A stretch of 45,000 bases of DNA from Cristatella mucedo (Eukaryota; Bryozoa; Phylactolaemata; Cristatellidae): contig WPIO01000047.1 of NCBI GenBank assembly GCA_009760855.2, positions 1,225,001 to 1,270,000 of the forward strand, in the 5' to 3' direction. The position numbers and the translations under genes were made by a program. Positions 10,646 through 22,149 of this stretch are shown here, one piece after another; the stretch's first letter is position 1, and each line of letters starts with the position of its first letter. Below the pieces are notes generated by a model, which worked only from the letters and a program-made list of their open reading frames with translations, was not told the origin of the DNA and did not search any database.

Positions 10646-11539
10646 TATTATTAATTATAGCACCAAATAGCTTTAAAGGATAAACTCCAGTACTATTTAA
10701 TCTGCATTAAAGTGGTACAATTATGATTTAGGGTCTGCTCCATAAAAATCAATCAATATAGTTTCAATGTGAGCCCGTGAGTCCAAATATAAAAGTTGGG
10801 GACGTCACGCTTATTTGTGCCGTTTATGATGTATTGTATTTGTATTACTACTATGATGTTACGTATGATTAGTGTCATTTCAAGCTATCAAGATGATAAA
10901 TTACAAATCTACATATACATATCTACAGCATGCTGCTCCTCTCATTGTTGGAATCGGAAATTTAATAGTGCATTGAACTGTTATTTATTAAATTATTAAA
11001 TCATTGAATTAAATGTTTATTCGTAAACTTTCCGAGTACTTGTAGAGTAAGTTTTGAGAAATATCTTGAGCTACTTCAATTGTTTATATTGATTTTTCCT
11101 CAATGTTTGTGGGTACATGCTGCATAGATTTTTAATCCTCTAAATAAGTGCAACAGATTATTTTCACGTCCAGTATCGAATGGCATCTTACTAGACGCTC
11201 TAGCTGACTGCATGCGTGCCCTACAGGGTGAGTTAGGCTAGTGTCCTAGGGTTGTCGGCAGGGTCACCTCAGTGGCCGGGCCGAATTCATTTCTCACTCT
11301 TGACGGGTGATTGATCAGCCCTTGATTCTTGCCTTGAATGCAGGCCGACAAAAGGCTTTCCTATGAGCAGTCGGGCTAAGCACTCTCAAAATGCACATTT
11401 TTTGAAACCTTCTCTTTCCTTCTTACTAATTTTTAAGGATTAAATTTGATCAAGTAAGTGCCATTCATTCGTTAGCGTCATTCGAAAGTTGCAAGTGACT
11501 TCTATCCTTAAACAAGGCATGCTATTCCAAAACTACATA
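10646..11539. other. AT-rich intergenic stretch, nothing recognised
   Basis: No frame above 67 codons and no domain or known repeat. The sequence has a low-complexity, AT-rich character. Confidence 0.35.
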
Positions 11540-11715
11540 TCTTTGGATGAGCACATTTCCACCGCTGCCAAACTAATTGACCCGATTCTCTCATCTCGCC
11601 TAGATTTTTGCAATTCCTTTTGTTCAGGACTGTTTGCCTGTGCATATAATCGTCTACAACTGATCCAAAACTCAGCAGCTGGTCTGATCTGCCGAAACGA
11701 CATAGCTACCATGTT
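11540..11715 (+). mobile_element. LINE ORF2 fragment (post-RT region)
   Basis: The translation SLDEHISTAAKL, then SSRLDFCNSFCSGLFACAYN and RLQLIQNSAAGLICR, matches the C-terminal region shared by the LINE families here. It is an isolated decayed piece; the family (A or B) is uncertain. Confidence 0.7.
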
Positions 11716-11929
11716 TAAATGGTGGCGAGCTAAATCGGTCATATTAGGACCGGTATTCCTCATTCGAATTTCCTAAATTTTAAAAGCTAGGAACCGATCA
11801 TGCGATAGTCTCTGATCAAGGTAGTATGAAGGCTGATGCCATACAATAGGCATTCAGTAGTTCTTCCTGATTTTGACTCAGCCTTTGAGCTGATTTCAGC
11901 TCTAGGCAACTGAGCCTTGAATTACGCCA

Positions 11930-14815
11930 TGGCTGCTGTTTAACGCTCGCAACCCTCCGGCCTCATCAAATAGACTTCCTTATGTAACAAATACGGAATC
12001 GTTATATTAAGGTGCGAACGCTCTTCGTCGCTACCGCGTTTCACTACTGCTGGCATATCTGCATGCATTAGTGCAGCACCTATAAGTCGCTAACCACGAT
12101 ACGAGGCTCAGGCATCGCCATTATTCATTATGCGTTGGCTGGTTATCAGGTTGTCTATGAGAATCTAGATGCGTTTCTGCTGACAGAGTCGTGGATGACG
12201 CTCTGCTCTGGTGGCTGGGTATATGAGACCATCTATCCTAGTCCTCTTTACTTCACTCCATGTGGTCTGATAAGGTGACTGGCGGGGCTTGCTGTCCTTG
12301 TTCGTGAGTCCCTTGGCTAAACAGCTTGCAGTTTTCGCATAAGCCGTCGTTTACATCAGTGGCTATCAGGTTTTAATCAAAGACAAAGTCCCTCATAGTT
12401 GCTTCTTTTTGTTTAACCTTGTTCATTGAGATGGTTTCCGAATTCCTCAATAAAATATTCTCGTGTGACAGAATGTTATGGATCTCAGGAGACTTGGGAA
12501 TTCAGTTTTACAGCCGCATCAATAAAAAATTGGGTCCGCTCATGTCATGGCTGTTTGGAGAACTTTTGTTTGGTCCATAGCGGTAATTGTATCACTCATA
12601 TCGGTTGCCGTGTCCTGGATCATTAAGGATGTCTTCGCCACCTTGTTTTGTGCCTCCTGACTATCTCAGATCATTTGTCTGTCTCTGTTAGTGTTCCTGT
12701 TCTGTCTTACGTGCATGGTCACGTTGACTTTGTCGAGTGACGTAACTTGAAACGCATTTTTCGCGCCACTCACGTTGATCCGGAGAAATCTGTCTTCGAT
12801 GCAGGCTTTCTAGATCTGCACCCAGATTTGGCCGACGACCTTTATACCCTCAGTGATGCAAGAGAATTGTGAGTTTTCTCGACGAAAATGCTCCCGTTCA
12901 TTGTGTCCGCGCACAGAGTCAAAGAGATTCCTGTTGACTAACGAAAAACTTCAATAGATGCACCTTGTAAAGAGCAGGCTTGAACACCAGCATCAAGTAG
13001 TCTAGGTCTAACGACGATCTAGCCAATTTCAAAGAATGCCCCAGAGTCTACACCGGAATCTTAGAAAGCTACTGCACTGCTTTTTCAATTGAAAAATAAA
13101 GTCCTGCCAGTCTGACTCCAAACGAATCTACAAGACAGATAAGGATAGTTTGCGTACCAACTCTGAAAGGTCTCAATCCCCGGATACTAGCGGCTCGGAT
13201 AATTTATTTCCAGTAAAAATGTTGCGCATATTCAAAACTCCTCAAATCCTTCTCCAATTAAAGCTGTTGCTGAGTTGCAACCTGTGAACTTTCTTGAGAA
13301 AGGAAGTTTCTGAATGCGAATTAGCTACCTTAGAGGAGTCGAGGAAAAAGAGCTCGTCTTCAGCTAATCCTATGCCAACCCCTTTATAATGGTTCTTGAA
13401 GAAATCTTCTCACAGCAGCTATTTACACACCTAATATTTGATGAATTGGTAGACAAAATTCGTCGGGATTCAGGTGACACTATACCACTAAAACTGTTGT
13501 CCTCCGTTTAGCAAACGACATCATATGCAACAAAAATGACGGTCACTGAAAGTCACTGCACTATCAGCTACGTTTGACACTACTGATTGCAATATCGTAC
13601 TTGAACGATTGAGAACGATTGGTCTGGTAGGTGAGGCACTAACATGGTTCAAATGGTACCTGCTAAATCGAGCTCAATCCGTGTCAAGTGGTGGTCAAGT
13701 CTCATCCATCAGACCAATCACACGTGGACTCCCACAAAGGTCCGATCTCGGTTCTGTTCTGTCCTCCATTTATACTGAACCTCTGGGAAAAACTATTCGT
13801 GGCCTTTGGATTGGCTATCGCATCTATTCTGACGCAACTCAGCGGTATTTGCCGTTTCAACCGCCGTCGAAATCTGTTACAGTAACTTATAAACTGAATG
13901 CTTGCCTCACAGACATTTGATCTTTGATGTCGACCTATTTCCTCAAACTTCGCGACGACAATACTGAACGGTACTTATTGGACACCCCAAGCGCGTGTCT
14001 GGATAAGAAAACTTAGCTCTTCTAATAGGTCATGCTGTTGTGCAATCATCACCATATGCCCAGAATTTAGGGGTAGTCTGTGACAACTGCTTACATTTTC
14101 AGGAAGACTGGCTCCACACTTAGTCATCACGTCCGACCCCTATCTGAGATTAGGGACTGTCTACCACCGGCGGCTTTCAAAAATTTAACTAGCTCCCTGG
14201 ATCTTGTGCAACTAAATTATTGCAATTCCACTGAGGCTTTACTACCGAAAAAAAAGCAGTTCGGCCACTTCAGCTGGTGAGAGATATTGCTATATATCTA
14301 GTTAACCTATCCTAGAGGTTCAGCCATTTGCCTTCTTTTCTGATGGAGTTTCGATGCTTCTGGTTGATCAACGATTATAGTGTAAAATTTTTAAGCCGAC
14401 TCACAAGGCCCGCCGTGGCTTTGCCTCCTTCATACCTAGCTAAACTGCTGCACCAGTTTCAACAACGTCGTGCCCTCAGATTATTTATGGACAAAGAATT
14501 AGCTGTTCCATCCTGCGCTTGAAGACCGCAGGTAACAGAAACCTCAGCTCTGCAGGTCCTAGACTTTGGAGCTCACTTGCACAATTCTTACGAAGCGACA
14601 TTAAATGTCCTGCTTCCGACTATGGCACATCCTTTCGAGCCACCCTGAGCTGCTACTTTCACGCTACTCACTACCTCCTTTTTTCTCCTGATTTAGCTAT
14701 GCTTCCCACTTTCCTTTGTTTCCTGAGATGAAGTCTCTTGGCTACTTTGTGTGCATCAAAAGCCCACAAACACGACGCTTGTAACTGTGCTAACGTTATG
14801 TAATGTAATGAAATG
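11930..14815 (+). mobile_element. LINE family B, near-full-length but decayed ORF2
   Basis: Successive fragments follow the order of a LINE ORF2. NLDAFLLTESW at about 12150-12195 resembles the endonuclease motif of Jockey-type LINEs. An endonuclease-like end lies at about 12590-12700. A linker (DDLYTL, then ENAPVHCVRAQS) lies at about 12835-12920. RT motif A-like SATFDTTDCNIVLERLRTIG begins at about 13566. RT motif B-like TRGLPQRSDLGSVLSSIYTE lies at 13717-13776, and a degraded catalytic box RIYSDATQRYLPF follows at about 13820. The C-terminus (PSYLAKLLHQFQQRRALRLF, SAGPRLWSSLAQFLRSD) ends with family B 3' UTR remnants near 14810. Many stops and frameshifts interrupt it; the usual F/YADD is not intact. 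The 5' boundary is uncertain. Confidence 0.75.
13609..13920 (+). pseudogene. reverse transcriptase palm remnant of LINE B
   Basis: This 103-codon open frame carries the finger/palm part of the LINE-B reverse transcriptase: VGEALTWFKWYLLNRAQSV, RGLPQRSDLGSVLSSIY (motif B, where Q replaces the usual G in PQGS) and IYSDATQRYL, where intact relatives have YADDTQLYL. The loss of the catalytic Asp pair shows that it is dead. It is part of the element at 11930-14815. Confidence 0.75.
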
Positions 14816-14819
14816 TATT

Positions 14820-15254
14820 ACAGGCACTTTACATTTGCTGCAAAGGAAGCACAATTGAATGGTTAGTGGTCATGCTCGATAAGCAACAAGAATAACATGG
14901 TTAAGCTTGGCGTGCACAAGGCCAGCATGCAAGTATTGCCAGTTGCAGTAAGCACAGTGTCAGCACGCATAAGCACATTATAGAAGAATCACAGGGACTC
15001 ACTAAATGCTGCGATAACTATATGCGTTTTTAGTTTCCTTTTACACGTGGTCAAGTCAGGGGATTTTGTGACGCAAGTCAAGAGTGAGTTCCAGGCTTTG
15101 GGAACATACGAACTAAAGGCACGGTCTCCAAAAGATTTGAGGTTTGTACGGGGTATAGGTAATCTGTTAGATGGTGAGAAGCAAGTGGTACGATGCTTGG
15201 CCTTGTGGGCATTAGATCTGATAGGTAGGCTGGAGCCAAAAAAATAATGGGATC
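14820..15254 (-). mobile_element. LINE family A fragment split by a SINE
   Basis: Minus-strand frames retain RSNAHKAKHRTTCFSPSNRL, PRTNLKSFGDRAFSSYVPKA and WNSLLTCVTKSPDLTTCKR. The 3' UTR is complete to the GCAAATGTAAAGTGCC region, and the ATT tail is eroded. The copy continues for a few bases past the SINE (AGTGACCAAACCT from 15462), so the SINE entered after the LINE. Confidence 0.85.
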
Positions 15255-15262
15255 TAAAAGTG
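15255..15262 (+). repeat. target-site duplication, left copy (TAAAAGTG)
   Basis: TAAAAGTG at 15255-15262 is repeated at 15454-15461 immediately after the SINE. In intact LINE-A copies the sequence reads CTAAAAGTGAGTGAC once, so the second copy was made on SINE insertion. Confidence 0.85.
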
Positions 15263-15453
15263 GCGAGCCGTGATGGCACACTGGGTAAGGGGGCTGCTTT
15301 TCACGACCTTTTTTCACGACCTCGGTCCCGAGGTCGTGGGTTCGATTCCTGCGGTGGGCGATACTTAATCGCAGCGACAAGCTGTGATAGCCGTAAAGGC
15401 CCTTCAGTGGCTATAGAAAAGAGGCTGTTTAATCAGCTAGGATTTTCTTTATT
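15263..15453 (+). mobile_element. tRNA-derived SINE, complete copy with 8-bp TSD
   Basis: The head has the pol III promoter of a tRNA: a box A-like GTGATGGCACACTGGGTAAG and a box B GGTTCGATTCC at about 15340. A unique body (GGGCGATACTTAATCGCAGC) and the 3' end TTAATCAGCTAGGATTTTC follow. It is flanked by the direct repeat TAAAAGTG. The tRNA-like part does not fold into a proper acceptor stem, so it is not a tRNA gene. Related copies are near 25149, 39405 and 40755 on the plus strand and 17115 on the minus strand. Confidence 0.85.
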
Positions 15454-15461
15454 TAAAAGTG
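15454..15461 (+). repeat. target-site duplication, right copy (TAAAAGTG)
   Basis: Right-hand partner of the duplication at 15255-15262; LINE-A sequence resumes directly after it. Confidence 0.85.
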
Positions 15462-15879
15462 AGTGACCAAACCTGCAAATCCGGAGAAATACTTATCGAC
15501 ACAAAGACTTCACCTCGTCACTTCCCTTGAGCTCTCAAGAATGCCATCTCAAGAATGTCATCACCGGCTGTCGACGAATATCGACGCCCGCGGAGCTGCA
15601 CAAATATGGCGGCAAGTGAAAATAACTGCCACTGCTTGCCGCTAGTTGATACATGCATCTAAAAATCACAGCGAGCTCTCCTTTAGTAAAGTGTGTGCTC
15701 CTGTTCCGTTGCAGAATTTTCCCAGGGGCACTGCAATCGGATGAAACTCATTGCCCGAGATCGCACGTGAACAAAGGCTTGAAATTGTATTCGAGCACTT
15801 TAAGTGCAGTGCATTGTAAAATACCATCTAATTTGTAGTTATGCGCACGCGAATTCAGACCTAGTTTTGGAAGATGTGG

Positions 15880-16855
15880 GCTTATTAGTTATGGGCTTAC
15901 TAGCTATGGGCTTACTAGTTATGGGCGAATCCAGTGTGATTCAGAAACTGGAAAAGCTGACACTCAAAATTGGCTCTGCCAGAATATCTCCTGTTGAATC
16001 AGCTCGAAATCTAGGTGTCGTGTTCCAGAGTGATCTCTCGTTAGAAGACCACATCAGCTCCACACCAAGTCTACCTACTTTCCGATGCATAACATTACCA
16101 AAATTTGGGCTTGTTTAGATAAGGATACCACGTCTAAGCTGGCCCATGCATTTGTGACATCCCGTCTTGACTTCTGCAACTCACTGCTTGCTGGCCTACA
16201 GGCATGTGCAATCAGGCAATTACAGCTGGTGCAAAGCTCTGCAGCTAGGCTTTTCTGCCGTGAGCGTTGCAGTTGCCTCATCACACCACTTCTCGCTTAC
16301 CTGCGCTGGCTACCAGTCAAGCAATAGATCGACTACAAGGTTTTGTCACTAACTATTAGGTCACTTCGTCCTTTGGCTCCAGCCTATCTCTCAGATCTAC
16401 TCCCCCACCAGGCCAAGCATTGTACAAGCCGCTTTTCGGAATCCAACAGTTTATCAAAACCTCGTACAAACCTCAAATCTTATAGAGACCGTGCATTTAG
16501 TTCGTAAGCTCCCAAAACCTGAAACACACTCCCGACTTAGGTCACAACATCTCCTGACTTGACCACATTTAAAAAGAACTTAAAACACCTATTTAGGACA
16601 GCATTTAGTGGGTCCCTGTGATTCGTCCTTTATGTGCTTATGCGTGCTGACACTGTGCATGCTGCCACTAACCACATTTGCATGCTGACCCTGTGTATGT
16701 CACCCCTAATCATGTTATTTATGTTGTTTATAAAGCATGATATTGCTCACCATTCATTTGCGTTTCCCTTTGCAGCAAATGTAAAGCGCCTAGAAAGAGA
16801 TTGAGTTTTCTGAGGGAGCTTTATCAAGTGCATTATTATTATTATTATTGATTTC
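15880..16855 (+). mobile_element. LINE family A, 3' third with ATT tail
   Basis: The frame starting at 15804 includes MGESSVIQKLEKLTLKIGSA, then SPVESARNLGVVFQSDLSLE, the piece after the RT core. Next frames give HAFVTSRLDFCNSLLAGLQA and CAIRQLQLVQSSAARLFCRE. The rest of the C-terminus is frameshifted. The 3' UTR ends with AAAGCGCCTAGAAAGAGATT, GAGGGAGCTTTATCAAGTG and (ATT)n at 16833-16848. A 15-bp unit (ATGGGCTTACTAGTT) is repeated three times at about 15878-15920. Confidence 0.88.
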
Positions 16856-17114
16856 GGTTTCGGCCCTAGCCATTTCACTCAATTGCAGTACATCTCCCGA
16901 GAAAGCATGATCATTGTGGTCTGACATGTGTTTGATTGCACTTTAGCCACAGCGTACCATGTTATGCGATCAAAATCAAAGCTTTGCGCTTTGATTTCTT
17001 GTGGATTTTATGCAGACAGAAATATTTATTCGTACCGGCTCTGGCGGTTTTAGTGAATTACTGTGCATTATATAAACAGTTAGCTGATAGAACTGTCGCA
17101 TTTGTATAGCAGTT

Positions 17115-17235
17115 GAAAAGCCTTACCGGCTATCACCACCGCTCACAGTGGGCAATATAGGATTGCCCCCTGCAGGATTCAAACTCGCGAACTGGGTCAC
17201 GATGAGCGAGCACCTTACCCCTGGAGTAAGACCCA
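17115..17235 (-). mobile_element. tRNA-derived SINE, partial, reverse orientation
   Basis: The reverse complement reads GGTAAGGTGCTCGCTC, then GTGACCCAGTTCGCGAG, the box B-like AGTTTGAATCCTGC and GTGAGCGGTGGTGATAGCC. This matches the body of the SINEs at 15263 and 25149 but has a more tRNA-like head. The 3' tail is missing. Confidence 0.65.
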
Positions 17236-17382
17236 GGGGCATTAACATAGAAATGACGTGTTCAATGGCTTAATATTGTGCTGACATTCTCTAAGCACGC
17301 CACACTGCCTGTAATTAAAGTTAGAACTTTGCAAAACCAATTTTTGGTGGGTTTGCAATGGCCTCGAATGCAATGCAGCTGA
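17236..17382. other. short spacer, nothing recognised
   Basis: Unassigned sequence between a SINE remnant and a GC-richer block. Confidence 0.3.
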
Positions 17383-18242
17383 ATGTTACACGGCTTCCGA
17401 GAAGATCTAGAAGATCTGTTCCGAGGTCGGCTGGGAAGAGGACTCACTTGGCCTAAGAGCTTAAAGTCTAATTGGTGTACCGAGCCGCTAGCTTCCAGCA
17501 GTCCATATCTGAGTTGCTCTCGAGTAGGGCTGAGCGCCACCGGCGGCTGCGGACTTACCAGAAAGTATCAGATAGTGGGTCGCTTAAAACCAGTTTCACA
17601 GCCTGCGAGACAAGCGAGAACCATGGGTTTTAACGGTAGCGAGTCACCCAATGAGCTCAGTGGTCAGTCAGCGGCGGTCAATATCGGTTGCTCTGCCCAG
17701 CTCCTCTGCCAAGCTCCTCTGCATAGCCACTCGGCCCAATTTCTCCTCGAGGCTAAATGGACGATAAATGGACGATACATTCTCAGTCAGCAACGCCAGT
17801 GCGCACTGCCCAGTGCGCATAGCCCAGTGCGCTTCTTGCGGAACGCGATTCTTTTAAATAGGAACCCAGTAAGAAAAATGAGCACTTGCTTTCGGCGGTC
17901 AAATTATTTCTTTCCTATCCGCTACGTAGCTCAGACGACGACGAAGCCCTCGCCTATAGGACGCGGCGCTACCCCTTTGTTTCATGCAAAGCTCGAGCTT
18001 TCGCGATCAAGGTCGAGCACTTCCTGCCACCAGCACGAGATAATCTGGCGCTAATTCTAGCGCTCGACTCGGGAAACCAGTGGCATATTTCAGTCAGCGA
18101 ATCTCCAGTGGCCTTTCTAGACATCGCTCGACTCGGGCAACGGCGATGGCAGCGCGCGATGCAGGCGGGCGTATTTGCGTCGTATTTCGATCGCTTTATC
18201 TTGATTGCACCTCTAATTTCCTCGTACTTATTACTCATCTAA
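17383..18242 (+). other. GC-richer block with two overlapping open frames, function unknown
   Basis: Two plus-strand frames are open: 17383-18054 (223 codons, the longest in the window) and 17886-18242 (118 codons). The first has a scrambled composition with internal short tandem repeats (CAGCTCCTCTGCCA, ATGGACGATAA, CAGTGCGC). The second contains SSDDDEALAYRTRRYPFVSC and AIKVEHFLPPARDNLALIL and looks more protein-like, but I cannot place it in a family. A diverged exon, a viral-type or transposon fragment, or chance frames in GC-rich DNA are all possible. No splice-site pair was established. Confidence 0.25.
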
Positions 18243-19394
18243 CTTAACCGCATCGTTGTACTTTCTAATAAGAATTCCCACCCACCCGACACTTAGTCCT
18301 TCCCGACTCGGTCGCGTTTGACTAGTCTGACTTAGCCTCTACTTACTGCCAACTGGTATCAAGACCTCTCCTTGACCTCGCGAAATTTAAAAGGAAGTTA
18401 ACAAACAACCTAGCCCTTACAGCAGTTGCTCTGTTTGCGTGGATTTCCTTGGATGCTTTCCGTTTTGTATAGCAGCATACGATATCATGAAGTGGAAGTA
18501 AACATGCATCTTTTCCTGCGTATGAAAAATGTCTAGAAGCAGATTTGGTTCTTTTAAGGAATACGAAATGTTAATGCTATCATTATTTTAGTAAGAACTT
18601 GCTTAAGAAGGAAATTTACTGCAGAATAATAAAGTTTAAATGCGGGCTCAACATCTGCAAAAGAGAACAAACACAGCGATAGTAAGTATGGAATGGAGCT
18701 TAAAAAAATCTACAACCATCTGAACGAAGCTCGCCGCTACGCTAGTGAAGTGCCAAGGCTACACAATGGCAAACCAGTCTATCAGCAAAACGAGTGCTGA
18801 TGAAAAGGCTTGATTGCATGCATTATCGGCAGTTAGAGCATCTTGAGAGACTTTGATTTGCAGCGGGCAGCCGAAAAGAAGTCAGCAATTCTTTCATCCC
18901 GTAGCCATGACAAGGAACCGCAATTCTTCTATCCTCCGCCAGCCTCGGTCCCTGTCCAGTCAAATTTTTTGCCGTCCCCATCCATTCCAGTTCATGCATG
19001 TTCCTGTCTTTTCAAGCCAGTCCCTGCCAACCCCTGCACATGACGAGCGGATGCGCTTTAAGACAATCCTCGGCTAAAAACCATTAATCTAAATCTGTTC
19101 TTTACAGCTGACTTGACTTGTTTGAACATCTACTGCACAGGTATGCATGCACGAATTGATCTTTGTATCAGTAGACAGAACTACGTGAGCTGCTAGAAAA
19201 TAGAGGTTAAAATGGTTAAATCGAGGTTAAAATGGCTAGTGAACGTAACCGAGAATGCACTCATAAGAAACAAAGTTGTTGAAAGCATTATAAAAAACCA
19301 CTTGGCAATGAAGGGTATCGCTTGGATTATAACCTGGTTTACTTGTACGCATAGTTGTGAACACCCACAATCCTGAGTGCTCACGTGATGAACT
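18243..19394. other. intergenic stretch, nothing recognised
   Basis: Only short frames (up to 74 codons). A pair of near-identical pieces, AGAGGTTAAAATGGTTAAA and CGAGGTTAAAATGGCTAG, is adjacent at about 19201-19240. Confidence 0.3.
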
Positions 19395-20120
19395 AATTGA
19401 TTTAGCCTTTAAGCTAAGCATTGCTGCAAAAGTTCTGGCCTGCTTAGAGAAAGACGCCATAACCAAATCGGCGCATAATTTTGACATCCCTTCTCGACTT
19501 CTGTAAGTCACTGCTCGCAGGTCTTCCGGACAGTGCAGTAGGGCACTCACAGTTGGTACAAATCTCTGCAGCTAGGCAAGTCTGCCATTAATTCGAAACT
19601 TCCACGTTACACCACTTCTCACCGACCGGTTGTGTATCAAGCAGCGTATCGACTTCAAGGTTGTGTCACTTACTTTACGCATTTCCGTTGTCTTGACCCG
19701 GCCTGCCTACTTATCCGAGCTTCTTACCGATCAGGTTAGGTTGGTGCGGCAGACTAACATACATAGAATACCACCCGCTCTACTGATGGACGTCTGTTAG
19801 CTGCACTTTTCAACCAAATTCAAAACATTTTGAAGACGGCGCCTTTAATTTGTGTGCTCCCATAGCGTGAAACCCACTTCCGACGTCGTCGATATCACCT
19901 GACTTGACGTCATTTATAAAGAAGCTAAACGTTCATGCTGTTCACCACAGCATTTGCTTGGCTCTTGTTAACAGTCCTTTGTGTGCTGATGCGTGCTGAT
20001 ACTTGCATGCTATCACTAACTCATTGACACGCTTACTTGTCAGCATATGTTAAGTCCCTAAACACAGATTGATTTCCATCATGGTGTGGTTCAAACATAC
20101 TATTAGTAATTATTATGATT
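19395..20120 (+). mobile_element. LINE family A-like fragment, divergent
   Basis: The order of landmarks follows LINE-A: GCCTGCTTAGAGAAAGACGC (cf. ACLDKDT), CTTCTCGACTTCTGTAAGTC (RLDFCNS), CAGTTGGTACAAATCTCTGC (QLVQNSA), ACCACTTCTCACCGACC and then a 3' UTR with CTTGCATGCTATCACTAAC. Divergence and frameshifts are higher than in the other copies, which suggests an older subfamily. Confidence 0.65.
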
Positions 20121-21205
20121 AATTTAATTGACGAAACCGGCTTTACGAAGTGGTAACCTTTGCCCTGCAGAGGGCATTGAAGTGCTATCACCAGACCGAT
20201 AATAGGAATGACAGCATACGGCCCTAGAAAGGTAGGGTACACATTCCAAAACCTGAGTCAGAAAAATCGCTTCTCATGACAAAATTAATCGTGATTTCCC
20301 CGGAGAGGAATGATCCATCAAGATGCTTCCGAATGCTCTCTCACCGAGCCATGCGGAAAAACCTAGCCGTACTTCATGTGCATGCTAGTGTGTACCCGCT
20401 AAAAGTGGTGAGTACACACACAGTGTGGGCCGGTGAAAGGCATTATTTTGCGCTAGGCGAGATCCGATATCTGGCGTCTCTTTCCACTCACGCTCTTCCC
20501 CAAATCACCCACCGTGAAATAAAACCCTATGTTCACGATCTGGAAAAGTATTATCATAAAGACTCACAATCACACATAAATGCCATGTGTGGCTGCAATA
20601 ATATATAACGTGCTAAAAATTGTTCGAAACTTGGTTTCTTTCCTGGCAGCTTTCCTCTCAAACTCTCAGACGATTTCTTTCATGTCGAGAGAAGATGATA
20701 AATTGAATTCAATAGAAATTGTTACCAATCAATCTTTCTTTGCGCATTATTAAGCGAAGGTAATTTTCCTTAGTTTTAATTTCGAAAAAGAACTTTCTCC
20801 ACTGGCCTCTGACAAGGTCAATGAAACTCTGAGTGCCATGAAAGATTGGGATACATGTCTATCAATGAATGCTGCAATATGAATTGCAAGACCTCTTGGG
20901 GCTTGTTGAGTCTGGGAGAGCCTTCTGGCAATAGCTTTTAGCTCACCATACAGTTCCTATCTATCTAAATCCTTACTGTTTCCACGAGTAAGAGATTCCT
21001 CCAGAGATTGCACTCAATGCAAATATCCTCCGAGGGTGTGTCGGAAATCTCGAAGATATCATACAGAAACCCAAACAATGTGCTATGTTGTTGAATCTGA
21101 TTGAACCTTTCTGCTATTGATTCTTCTACTACGCTTAGAACAGCATAATATAAGTTAGCCTTATAGCTCTCCTTGGCTTCATGTACTGCCTCATCCGTGC
21201 TTCAT

Positions 21206-21416
21206 AATAGTAATAATAATAATTCACTTGATAAAGCGCCCTCGGAGAACTTAATCTCTCTCTAGGCGCTTTACATTTGCTGTAAAGTGAAATGCAATTG
21301 AATGGTAAGTAAAATCATGCTTGAAAAACAAACGAAATGAATAATATGGTTAGGGGTGACATGCACAGGGTCAGCATGCAAGTGTGGTTAGTGGCAGCAT
21401 GCACAGTGTCAGCACA
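21206..21416 (-). mobile_element. LINE family A insertion in the hAT relic
   Basis: A short 5'-truncated copy: ATT tail (reverse complement ATAGTAATAATAATAATTCA), AAAGCGCC...GGCGCTTT-type hairpin arms and 3' UTR up to GCACAGTGTCAGCAC. hAT coding similarity continues on both sides. Confidence 0.85.
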
Positions 21417-22149
21417 TTCATAATCAAACAGCCGTCTCTTTTCAAATTGACGATTTGCTTCAGAAGTGAGTTCAATCTCCAGCTGTCTAGTAATTTGAGT
21501 TATACCGATATTTTATGGAAGCTCACTTCAATTTGGAGAGTACTCGTATTCTTTTTCATGTTTTCCAGCTGTTTAACTCCCAGTCTCGAGTCAGTTGATT
21601 TCTGTTATAGAGCTTTGTTGATGACATTGAACTCAAACAAAATTGTGTATCGGGAAGAAGCGATACTACAAATGGAAATTGTTCTATGTTATTGGCCAGT
21701 GTTTGTTCGTCAGATCTCGTCATAGCTCCAGCCAACCCGCATCTAACTCGCATTTTCACATACCTTGATTAGAGCATCGCAAACTGTGTCAAAGTTGTAT
21801 CTCAGCAGTTTCAGAGCATCAATTCTAATTTCTCATCTTGTTTCTCCAAGTGGTTTTACCGTAAGATCACTCGCATCAATAATGTTAATTTGAGGACATC
21901 CCAACGCCGAGGAGATGCAAGGTACATAGAAGGCACGTGGATTTATGTTAACAATTCTGCACTCCATTTCCCTGCCTTTCATGTTACTGCCGTTGTCATA
22001 CCCTTATCCTCTGATATATTTCCAACACCCAATCCCTTATCTATTAGTTGCTCAAACATAACTTCAGTCATGAATGCACTTGCGGCCTCTTGTAACGGAC
22101 GAAAGCAAGAAATGCTCTCTAATTATCGCTTATGTTTTACTTAGGTGAA

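Noticed and set aside
15263-15453. Functional tRNA gene
   Set aside because: Box A and box B are visible, but there is no complete cloverleaf or acceptor stem, and the unit continues into a repeated body and has a target duplication, so it is a SINE.
20276-20608. 110-codon plus-strand frame next to the hAT relic
   Set aside because: Its sequence is not low in complexity, but I recognise no domain and cannot tie it to the element, so it was not listed as a gene.
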